From NCBI GenBank assembly GCA_018882725.1, contig VERK01000135.1, positions 1 to 6,169 of the forward strand: a stretch of DNA of 6,169 nucleotides, read 5' to 3'. Positions 1 to 5,217 of this stretch are shown one piece after another. The notes beneath the pieces are model-generated. The model was not told the origin of the DNA and did not search any database. It saw nothing but the letters and a program-made list of their open reading frames with translations. A program made the translations under genes and the position numbers. Origin of the DNA: Actinomycetota bacterium. Its GTDB lineage: Bacteria; Actinomycetota; Acidimicrobiia; Acidimicrobiales; Ilumatobacteraceae. Every line of letters begins with the position of its first letter. Position 1 is the stretch's first letter.

Positions 1-1
1 C

Positions 2-766
2 GTGAACTCGGTGCGCTCGCTCGGTCGCGCCATCGAATACGAGGCTCGTCGACAGATCGCCCTCATCGAAGGCGGCGAGAAGGTTCGCCAGGAAACACGG
101 CACTGGGACGAGACCGACGGTCGCACGCACACTCTTCGCACCAAGGAAGACGCCGACGACTATCGCTATTTCCTCGAACCCGACCTGGTCCCCCTCGCCC
201 CGGAAACCACGTGGATCGAGGCGGTGCGTGCCGCGCTTCCGATGCTTCCGCGCGAACGTCGCGCGCGATTGTCATCGGCCACCGGCGCACCGGCCGATGG
301 CGAAGCGGTGATGGTGGTCGTCGAGCGCGGTCAGGACGACTATGTGCTCGCGGTGGCGGCGGCCGGAGCCGATGCGTCACGCGCTCTCGTGCACGTGAAG
401 GAGGCCTACGCCGAACAGGGCGCCACGCCTTCGGTGCCCGCGGCCGATCTGGCGCGGATGATCGTTCTGGAAACGAGCGGCAAGCTCACGTCCACGCAGG
501 CCAAGACCGTGCTGGCCGAGATCGTGGCCAACGGTGGCGGTGATGCCGAGAAGATCGCCGCGGCCAAGGGTTTCGAGGCCATGGACACCGGTGCTCTCGA
601 GGCGATGGTCGACGAGGTCATCGCCGCGCAGGCCGATGCGTGGGCCAAGTACTGCGCGGGCGAAGAGAAGGCCATGGGCGCACTCGTCGGCGCGATCATG
701 AAGGCCAGCAAGGGCAAGGCCGACGGCAAAGCCGTCACGGCGTTGCTGCAGTCGAAGCGGGGCTGA
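2..766 (+). CDS. gatB: Aspartyl/glutamyl-tRNA(Asn/Gln) amidotransferase subunit B, 3' part (5' end outside window)
   Basis: GatB is the kinase/transamidase subunit of the cytoplasmic GatCAB complex, which converts Glu-tRNA(Gln) or Asp-tRNA(Asn) to the amidated forms. About 254 residues are visible, roughly half of the usual 480-500. They open with the end of the catalytic cradle: NSVRSLGRAIEYEARRQ (family pattern N-S-F-R-x-x-x-R-A-I-E-Y-E), then QETRHWDETDG (residues 30-40), the R-T-K-E-D-A-D-D-Y-R-Y-F segment (46-57) and EPDL. The helical linker follows, and from about residue 150 the YqeY-like tRNA-binding tail, with SGKLTSTQAK, YCAGEEKAMGALVG and MKASKGKAD. The GTG at base 2 is an internal valine codon, not a start, because family proteins continue upstream without a break. 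The TGA at 764-766 lies in the loop of a small hairpin, and the gene converges on the M20 hydrolase gene 26 nt away. gatC and gatA are not in the window. Identification is firm. Confidence 0.96.
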   Translation: MNSVRSLGRAIEYEARRQIALIEGGEKVRQETRHWDETDGRTHTLRTKEDADDYRYFLEPDLVPLAPETTWIEAVRAALPMLPRERRARLSSATGAPADGEAVMVVVERGQDDYVLAVAAAGADASRALVHVKEAYAEQGATPSVPAADLARMIVLETSGKLTSTQAKTVLAEIVANGGGDAEKIAAAKGFEAMDTGALEAMVDEVIAAQADAWAKYCAGEEKAMGALVGAIMKASKGKADGKAVTALLQSKRG

Positions 767-793
767 GCCCCTGCTTCACGGCGAAATCGCCGT
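759..793. terminator. Two tandem GC hairpins at the gatB/M20 hydrolase convergent junction
   Basis: The first hairpin is GGGGC (759-763), loop TGA (764-766, the gatB stop codon), GCCCC (767-771). The second is a near-perfect palindrome, ACGGCGA (778-784), AA, TCGCCGT (787-793); as RNA it more likely folds with a 4-nt loop. It touches the TAA stop of the minus-strand hydrolase (793-795). Neither is followed by a U-tract on either strand. The position between convergent genes and the symmetry suggest a bidirectional, U-less terminator. This is inferred from structure and position only. Confidence 0.5.
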
Positions 794-2049
794 TACAGGT
801 TGCCGCTGCGAATCAAATCGATGGCCCGTCGACAGGTGCGGTCGAACGCATCGGCGGCCATCACGAGGTGATCTCGCGGAGTGTCTTCTTCGGGTGTGTG
901 ACTGAGGCCGTTGGTGGACGACGAGAAGATCATCACGGTCGGAATCGATCGAGCGGTCTCACTGGCGTCGTGAAGTGCACCGCTCGGCAACTCGATGTCG
1001 TGGCCCTCGACTTCGCGCACGCTCTCACGAGCGGCATCGAGCAGCAGAGGATGGAACGGCATCGGGGGAATGCGGAAGATGTGTTCCCACTCGACCGTGC
1101 AGCCTTCGGCCGCCGCCGCGTCGTCGGCAGCCGCCTTGCTCTCGGCGAGCATCGCGGCCAGTTCTCCGGCGTCGATGTGGCGCATGTCGAGCGTGATGGT
1201 GGTTTCTCCGGCAACGGCCGTGACCACACCGGGTTTGCACGCCACCGCGCCAACGGTGGTGACGCCGTCGTGGCGATCTCCGATTTCGGCCACGGCCAGG
1301 GCGAAACGCGAGGCCGCCCGGAACGAATCGCGACGCATCGGCATGGGCATGGTTCCGGCGTGGGCGGCCTGGCCGCGGAAGACGAGACGCTCGCGTTCGA
1401 TTCCCTTGGTTCCGGTGACCGTACAGATTCCCTTGCCCATCGACTCGAGAACCGGCCCCTGTTCGATGTGCACCTCCACGTAGGCCTTCACGTTCTCCTG
1501 GCGACGCTGGGCACCATCGAGACGATTGATGTCGACACCGTGTTGCGGCAAGACATCGACCAGGCGGTTGCCTTCCTTGTCGACGAGACCGGCCAAGATT
1601 TTCGGATCGACCGTTCCCATGAACGCGGCCGAGCCGAACAGCGAGCGCGAGAATCGAGCACCTTCTTCGTCGGCCCAATCGACGAGTGCGACCGTGATCG
1701 GTGGCGTGCCCTCGGCGGCGAGTGAGCGCAACAACTCGAGACCAGCCATCACGCCGAGCGCGCCGTCGAGCCAGCCACCCTTTGGAACACTGTCGAGGTG
1801 GCTGCCCACCACGAGGGTGTCGGTACTGTCCCCGCGCAAGTAGGCCCACAAGTTGCCGGCTTCGTCCACGTCGACGTCGACCGGCAGAGTCGCGAGATGT
1901 TCGCGGAGAAGGTTGCGGGCCTCGACCCATTCGGGCGTCCAGGCCAAGCGACGAGAGCCCGCCGGGCCGCCGGTACGTGCGGCGAGTGCTTCGAGATCGG
2001 CGATGACGCGCTGTGGATCGAACGTCGACACGGAGGTATCGGATGCCAT
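793..2049 (-). CDS. M20-family Zn-dependent amidohydrolase (N-carbamoyl-L-amino-acid hydrolase / allantoate amidohydrolase / beta-ureidopropionase type)
   Basis: This is a 418-residue dimetal amidohydrolase of the hydantoinase/carbamoylase branch of peptidase family M20, close to the usual ~410 length. All expected metal-site residues are visible: GSHLDSV (H84, D86), the bridging aspartate in GGWLDGALG (D95), the acidic pair in DWADEEGARF (E128 general base, E129 ligand), VEVHIEQGPVLE (H194) and GLSHTPEED (H384). Other branch signatures are GTKGIER (213-219), AAHAGTMPMPMRRD (228-241, dimerisation lid) and SGALHDA (356-362). Members release CO2 and ammonia from N-carbamoyl amino acids, ureidopropionate or allantoate; the sequence does not say which. 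There is no signal peptide, so it is probably cytoplasmic. The start is fixed: ATG at 2049-2047 is preceded two codons upstream by an in-frame TGA. No Shine-Dalgarno is present, but a TACCGT hexamer ends 6 nt before the ATG, so the mRNA is probably leaderless. No hydantoinase, racemase or transporter gene adjoins it. Confidence 0.9.
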   Translation of the reverse strand: MASDTSVSTFDPQRVIADLEALAARTGGPAGSRRLAWTPEWVEARNLLREHLATLPVDVDVDEAGNLWAYLRGDSTDTLVVGSHLDSVPKGGWLDGALGVMAGLELLRSLAAEGTPPITVALVDWADEEGARFSRSLFGSAAFMGTVDPKILAGLVDKEGNRLVDVLPQHGVDINRLDGAQRRQENVKAYVEVHIEQGPVLESMGKGICTVTGTKGIERERLVFRGQAAHAGTMPMPMRRDSFRAASRFALAVAEIGDRHDGVTTVGAVACKPGVVTAVAGETTITLDMRHIDAGELAAMLAESKAAADDAAAAEGCTVEWEHIFRIPPMPFHPLLLDAARESVREVEGHDIELPSGALHDASETARSIPTVMIFSSSTNGLSHTPEEDTPRDHLVMAADAFDRTCRRAIDLIRSGNL

Positions 2050-2072
2050 GACTCAACGGTACCGTGTGCCCG
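2050..2072. promoter_or_regulatory. Divergent promoter with symmetric overlapping -10 elements (10-bp palindrome 2056-2065)
   Basis: The gap between the M20 hydrolase ATG (2049) and the folBK GTG (2073) holds the perfect palindrome ACGGTACCGT (2056-2065). Read rightward it contains TACCGT at 2060-2065, followed by 7 nt and then GTG 2073. Read leftward the same hexamer lies at 2061-2056, followed by 6 nt and then ATG 2049. TAnnnT with 6-7 nt to the first base is the usual actinobacterial -10-to-start spacing, so both transcripts would begin on or next to their start codon. Any -35 contacts would fall inside the opposing coding region, and I see no good -35 match. The palindrome could instead, or also, be a repressor operator. 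The promoter function is inferred. Confidence 0.6.
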
Positions 2073-2912
2073 GTGACGGATCACATCCTCATCAACGACT
2101 TGCGGGTGATGGCACTGATCGGTGTGCTCGAGCACGAACGTGAGGCCGCGCAGCCATTGCGAGTCGACATCGACATCCACGCCGACCTCACCGATGCCGG
2201 GCAGAGCGACGATCTCACCGAGACCGTTCACTACGGAGAAGTGTGCACGCAGGTGGCCGAAGTGGCTCGTAAGTCGAACGACTTGCTCCTCGAGCGTTTG
2301 GCGCAGCGAATGGCCGACATGGTGCTGTCGTTCGCGCACGTGAACGCGGTCGATCTCACTCTGACGAAGTTGCGTCCGCCCATCCCCGAAGACGTCGGGT
2401 CGTCGTCGGTGCGAATTCATCGCACGCGCGCATCATCAGCTCCGCTCACGGCGCACCGAGCCATCATCGCGTTGGGAAGCAACTTGGGTGACCGCGAGTC
2501 GTATCTGCGGTTCGCGGTCGATCGCCTGGGCGCGTCGGTTCGGAGGATGTCGCAGGTGTTCGAGACCGATCCGGTGGGTGGCCCTGAGAATCAGGGCGCG
2601 TACCTCAACATGGTGGTCGAGATCGAAACCGAGATGGATCCGTACGCGGTCTTGCGGTGGTTGCACCGGATCGAAGCCGATGCGGGGCGAGCCCGCACGA
2701 TTCATTGGGGTCCGCGCACGCTCGATCTCGATCTGCTCTTCTTCGATGACGTGGTGATCAAGGGCGGCAACTTGGCGGTCCCGCATCCGCGGTACGCCGA
2801 GCGTCGGTTCGTGTTGGCGCCGCTGAGCGAAGTGGCGCCCGAACGGTGTCCGGCCGGGTGGGAAACTGATCTGCCTCCCGACGCCGTTTATCCCCGCGGC
2901 CCTCTCTCGTAA
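2073..2912 (+). CDS. folBK: Bifunctional dihydroneopterin aldolase / 6-hydroxymethyl-7,8-dihydropterin pyrophosphokinase (FolB-FolK fusion)
   Basis: The protein has two consecutive folate-pathway domains in 279 residues. Residues 1-118 are FolB: IGVLEHE (6-8 and 16-22, with E22 at the pterin-anchoring position), TVHYGEV (51-57, conserved Tyr54), LLLERLAQRMAD (71-82) and LTKLRPPIP (97-105, catalytic Lys99). After a linker of about 9 residues, FolK runs from about 128: IIALGSNLGDRESYL (131-145), the ETDPVGGPENQGAYLNM region (164-180), and the HPPK signature HWGPRTLDLDLLFFD, in which D218 and D220 are the Mg-ATP ligands. VPHPRYAERRFVLAPL follows with His238 and Arg244/245. FolB cleaves dihydroneopterin, and FolK pyrophosphorylates the product for DHPS. 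FolB-FolK fusions are known, for example pneumococcal SulD. Only GTG 2064 and GTG 2073 are possible starts after the in-frame TGA at 2049-2051. I prefer 2073 because it sits 7 nt after TACCGT and GTG 2064 lies within that -10 hexamer. The gene converges on the DHPS-like gene. Confidence 0.95.
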   Translation: MTDHILINDLRVMALIGVLEHEREAAQPLRVDIDIHADLTDAGQSDDLTETVHYGEVCTQVAEVARKSNDLLLERLAQRMADMVLSFAHVNAVDLTLTKLRPPIPEDVGSSSVRIHRTRASSAPLTAHRAIIALGSNLGDRESYLRFAVDRLGASVRRMSQVFETDPVGGPENQGAYLNMVVEIETEMDPYAVLRWLHRIEADAGRARTIHWGPRTLDLDLLFFDDVVIKGGNLAVPHPRYAERRFVLAPLSEVAPERCPAGWETDLPPDAVYPRGPLS

Positions 2913-2933
2913 GGGCCAGCCAGGTCACGAGAG
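2904..2933. terminator. Hairpin spanning both stop codons of folBK and the DHPS-like gene
   Basis: CTCTCGT (2904-2910) pairs with ACGAGAG (2927-2933), and an inner GGCC (2914-2917) can pair with GGTC (2923-2926, one G-U pair) around a 5-nt loop, leaving a 3-nt bulge. The stem includes the first base of the folBK TAA (2910-2912) and part of the minus-strand TGA (2927-2925). The inner stem is best on plus-strand RNA, since the G-U pair becomes C-A on the other strand. There is no U-tract. This is a probable terminator for convergent genes, inferred from structure and position. Confidence 0.45.
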
Positions 2934-3674
2934 TCCGAGTGCGGCCTCCACGCGCCGGATCTTCTCGGGGTAGTGCGCGCGACCGTACTCGGGGCGTTGG
3001 CGCAGGACGATCTCGAGAAGCTCGTCGTGCTGCGCCGTCTCCTTCCATGGCAACGCGATGTAGAGCGGAAGGTCGAATTGCCGCAGTGAGTCCAGATTCG
3101 AATACACGCGCTTCTGGTAGACGAAGCGTTCCTCCCACGGCCAGTTCGACGGCGCGAATCCGGTACCCGGATCGAGGATGCACAATTCGCGAAGCCCGTA
3201 GCGGTCGGCGATGCGCAACTGCTCGTCGAAGAACGAGATCATCACACCGACCGGATCGTCCTTGACCAACTGCATCTGACGCGGATTGGGGCCGGACAGG
3301 AAGGGAAGAACGATCGGCACGCGAAAGTCGGCGGCTACTCGCCACATCTCGTCGGTCTGCATTCCGTCGGCGGCATTGATGACGGTGCACCCGTGCTCGA
3401 GGGCCAGTCGAGTGACCTCGGGCTTCCACGAATCGATGCTCAGCGGAACACCAAAGGCGGCCAGCGCGCGCACGATGTCGCGGAGGCGCTCCCATTCGTC
3501 CTGCCACGGCACCACGGTGGCCGCATCGGTGGACCCCTGGCCCCCGAGGTCGATGCCCTGACATCCGTGCGACAGGAGATATTCACCGCGGCGAGTAGCC
3601 GACTCGGCGTCCGTGGCTATTGAATCGGTGTTGAGCGAGTCGGGAGACGCGTTCACGACGCCGTACAAGAACAT
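2925..3674 (-). CDS. Divergent dihydropteroate synthase-like protein (pterin-binding TIM barrel)
   Basis: This 249-residue protein belongs to the DHPS/pterin-binding family but is shorter than the usual 270-290. Aligned by eye with E. coli FolP, it keeps the pterin-pocket residues: GVVNASPDS (N8, D12; FolP N22), GIDLGG (D42), LSIDSWKPEV (D81; FolP D96), TVIN (N100; FolP N115), ILDPGTGF (D168; FolP D185), PWKE (K211; FolP K221) and a C-terminal R-A-H (R232, H234; FolP R255/H257). It differs in the pABA loop, where GGESTRPG becomes GGQGSTDA with one extra residue and Asp replacing the conserved Arg. It also has A for D after N100, PWK for SRK, and a shortened segment before R232. The start is forced: an in-frame TAG lies 9 nt upstream of ATG 3674, and there is no Shine-Dalgarno. 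It could be a genuine DHPS, given folBK next door, or a FolP2-like paralogue without pABA activity. Confidence 0.8.
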   Translation of the reverse strand: MFLYGVVNASPDSLNTDSIATDAESATRRGEYLLSHGCQGIDLGGQGSTDAATVVPWQDEWERLRDIVRALAAFGVPLSIDSWKPEVTRLALEHGCTVINAADGMQTDEMWRVAADFRVPIVLPFLSGPNPRQMQLVKDDPVGVMISFFDEQLRIADRYGLRELCILDPGTGFAPSNWPWEERFVYQKRVYSNLDSLRQFDLPLYIALPWKETAQHDELLEIVLRQRPEYGRAHYPEKIRRVEAALGLS

Positions 3675-3680
3675 GGTGTC

Positions 3681-3686
3681 AGGCTA
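3681..3686 (-). promoter_or_regulatory. -10 hexamer TAGCCT for a leaderless DHPS-like transcript
   Basis: On the minus strand TAGCCT (3686-3681) ends 6 nt before the ATG at 3674, the same geometry as at the 2049 start, and no ribosome binding site is present. On the plus strand the shared TA step (3685-3686) begins TAGGGC, an imperfect -10 that would give gpgS a leader of about 6-8 nt. The assignment is inferred from motif and spacing. Confidence 0.5.
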
Positions 3687-3695
3687 GGGCGGCAG

Positions 3696-3700
3696 AGGAG
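3696..3700 (+). promoter_or_regulatory. AGGAG Shine-Dalgarno-like site for gpgS
   Basis: AGGAG lies 3 nt before ATG 3704. The motif is strong but the spacing is shorter than the usual 5-9 nt. It supports ATG 3704 over the in-frame ATG codons at 3746 and 3764. It is also the only clear ribosome binding site at any gene start in the window. Confidence 0.5.
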
Positions 3701-3703
3701 ACG

Positions 3704-4579
3704 ATGAAGACGTTCGATCCGACCGGTTGGGATCTGTCCACCGCGATGGCTCTGAAGAACGACATGTCGGTGTCGGTGTGCATTCCGTGTCGCAACGAAG
3801 CCGAGACGATCGGCGACCTCGTACGCATGATCGATGACGCGCTCGTCGGCACCCTCGTCGACGAATTGATCGTGCTCGACGACGGATCGACCGACGGAAC
3901 CGCCGAGGTGGCCAGTGAGGCCGGGGCAACCGTCGTACCGGTCGATTACGTGCACTTCTTCCATGGCGCCGCGCACGGCAAGGGCAATGCGCTGTGGGCG
4001 AGCCTGATCGCTTCGAAGGGCGACATCGTCGTGTGGTGCGACGGCGACATCACGAGCTTCACGCCCGATTGGATCATCCGCCTCGTCATTCCACTTCTGC
4101 TCGACGACCAACTGGGGCTGGTGAAGGCCAGTTACGAACGTCCGTCGCACTTGGGCGGGGGAGGCCGCACCACCGAACTGGTGGCCCGTCCTTTGCTGTC
4201 GCTGTTCTTCCCGGAAATCGCCGAGATGCAACAACCTTTGGCCGGCGAGTACGCGGGCCGTCGCACGATGCTCGAAGCGGTGCCGTTCGCGACCGGTTGG
4301 GGTGTGGAAATCGGACTCCTGATCGACATGTACCGTCACTTCGGAATCGACAGTCTGGGTCAAGTCGACTTGGGGGTTCGGCTGCATCGGCATCACAAAC
4401 TCGAGACGTTGGCCATCCAGGCCGCGGAAGTCGCGGCCACGTTGCTCGCGCGGGTTCCCGACGCTCCGTCGTTCGCCGAGGCCGTGCCGACGTTGCGACG
4501 CAAGAGTGGCGACGACATCGAACTCAACGTGATGGTGCGTCCACCCGTGAAGTCGCTTCTTCGCTTCGGCGCCCCGTAA
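3704..4579 (+). CDS. gpgS: Glucosyl-3-phosphoglycerate synthase (GT81 family)
   Basis: GpgS transfers glucose from a nucleotide sugar (UDP- or ADP-glucose) to D-3-phosphoglycerate, the first step towards glucosylglycerate (a compatible solute) and, in mycobacteria, methylglucose lipopolysaccharide. The 291-residue protein has a GT-A fold: VSVCIPCRNEAETIG (23-37), ELIVLDDGSTDGT (54-66), AHGKGNALW (90-98, with the acceptor/donor-side Lys93), the metal-binding DxD in WCDGDI (D113, D115), GGGRTTELVARPLL (152-165), QQPLAGEYAGRR (176-187), TGWGVEIGLLID (197-208) and LGVRLHRHH (223-231; H228 matches the metal-ligand histidine of mycobacterial GpgS). The tail VRPP (278-281) resembles the RPP near the mycobacterial C-terminus. 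There are no membrane segments. It is divergent from the DHPS-like gene (29-nt gap) and converges on the reductase gene (18-nt gap). A GpgP phosphatase gene is not in the window. Identification is strong. Confidence 0.93.
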   Translation: MKTFDPTGWDLSTAMALKNDMSVSVCIPCRNEAETIGDLVRMIDDALVGTLVDELIVLDDGSTDGTAEVASEAGATVVPVDYVHFFHGAAHGKGNALWASLIASKGDIVVWCDGDITSFTPDWIIRLVIPLLLDDQLGLVKASYERPSHLGGGGRTTELVARPLLSLFFPEIAEMQQPLAGEYAGRRTMLEAVPFATGWGVEIGLLIDMYRHFGIDSLGQVDLGVRLHRHHKLETLAIQAAEVAATLLARVPDAPSFAEAVPTLRRKSGDDIELNVMVRPPVKSLLRFGAP

Positions 4580-4596
4580 GTCGGTGGGCGGCCGAA
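4565..4596. terminator. Long hairpin across the gpgS stop at the gpgS/reductase convergent junction
   Basis: TTCGGCGCCC (4565-4574) pairs with GGGC (4586-4589) plus GCCGAA (4591-4596), giving 10 base pairs with a single bulged G at 4590 and an 11-nt loop. The gpgS TAA (4577-4579) lies in the loop and the minus-strand TGA (4600-4598) just outside. There is no U-tract on either strand. This is the strongest of the three convergent-junction hairpins. Terminator function is inferred. Confidence 0.55.
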
Positions 4597-4597
4597 C

Positions 4598-5203
4598 TCA
4601 AGCGCTACGGAGGTAGCGAAGGAACACGAAGCCGTCGTCCTCGCAGACATGGGCGAGGTGCCAAGGCTCGCGCATCGCCCAGGCCCCCTCGGCTGCGCGA
4701 TCGCTGCGCCCGGCGATGAAACGCGGAGCAATCGTGAGACACACTTCGTCCACCAGATCGGCCGCGAGCATCTGGCCGTTGAGAGTGGGTCCACCTTCGA
4801 GAACGCACACGTCGCCTTCGAGGGTGGCGACGACATCGCGCACGTCACCGGCGACCACCCGCGTGTTCGGGGCCGCGAGCAACGCTTCCGAGTTGCGGCC
4901 GAGGTCTCCGCTCGCGGACATGACAACGAGTCGTTGATGCGACGGGAGTGGCGAGTAGTTGTCGGCGCGCACGGTTTCGGCTCCCACGAACACGGTGTCG
5001 GCCGATCGGTGCAAGAACAGGAACACGTCGCGATCGGACGGCCCGCCGAGCAGTGCCGAGGACCCTTCCAACGCAATCGCGCCGTCGGCCGTGGCGATCA
5101 TCGACATCACGACCCAGGGACGGTCGGTGTAGGCGCGACGGTGCGATCCGTCGTACGCCTCGGGGATCGTCACCTCGCGTGGCGACGGGAAGAGCATGCG
5201 CAT
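4598..5203 (-). CDS. RibD C-terminal-domain / DHFR-fold reductase (pyrimidine reductase family, Rv2671-like)
   Basis: This 201-residue NADPH-dependent reductase has the RibD_C fold without the N-terminal deaminase domain of full RibD. Visible motifs are VVMSMIATADGAIA (31-44), GGPSDRDVFLFLHRSADTVFVG (53-74, the family's G-P-x-D-R and helix/strand segment), AETVRADNYSPL (75-86), VLEGGPTLNGQ (134-144, cofactor loop) and LVDEVCLTIAP (150-160), ending FVFLRYLRSA. These match the layout of M. tuberculosis Rv2671, annotated RibD-like but reported to have dihydrofolate reductase activity. So the substrate could be a riboflavin-pathway pyrimidine, dihydrofolate or something else. ATG 5203 is the first start after the upstream gene's stop (14-nt gap); ATG 5197 is an alternative. 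The open frame continues upstream without a start close by, but that part is only antiframe to the oxidoreductase gene. It is probably co-transcribed with that gene; no Shine-Dalgarno is evident. Confidence 0.85.
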   Translation of the reverse strand: MRMLFPSPREVTIPEAYDGSHRRAYTDRPWVVMSMIATADGAIALEGSSALLGGPSDRDVFLFLHRSADTVFVGAETVRADNYSPLPSHQRLVVMSASGDLGRNSEALLAAPNTRVVAGDVRDVVATLEGDVCVLEGGPTLNGQMLAADLVDEVCLTIAPRFIAGRSDRAAEGAWAMREPWHLAHVCEDDGFVFLRYLRSA

Positions 5204-5217
5204 GGAAGCCCGAGGCC

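Noticed and set aside
640..1725. Long plus-strand open frame (361 codons) opposite the M20 hydrolase gene
   Set aside because: It is antisense to a gene with complete family motifs, shows no recognisable domain, is rich in Arg, Gly and His, and overlaps the end of gatB. It is a high-GC shadow frame.
1866..1882. Short tandem GTCGAC-like repeats
   Set aside because: They encode the Val-Asp repeat of the M20 hydrolase (residues 57-62) and are explained by codon use; there is no spacing or copy number suggesting a binding array.
2064..2066. GTG 2064 as the folBK start
   Set aside because: It is possible but less likely: it overlaps the TACCGT hexamer, has no ribosome binding site, and adds only three residues to FolB. 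GTG 2073 fits the leaderless spacing.
2758..3564. 268-codon minus-strand frame overlapping the DHPS-like gene
   Set aside because: It is on the same strand but in another frame from the DHPS-like gene, which has consistent family motifs; this frame is low-complexity and Arg/Pro/Ala-rich.
4484..4579. C-terminal tail of GpgS as a novel extension
   Set aside because: Mycobacterial GpgS also continues past the metal-ligand histidine and has an RPP motif near its end, so the tail looks like normal family sequence.
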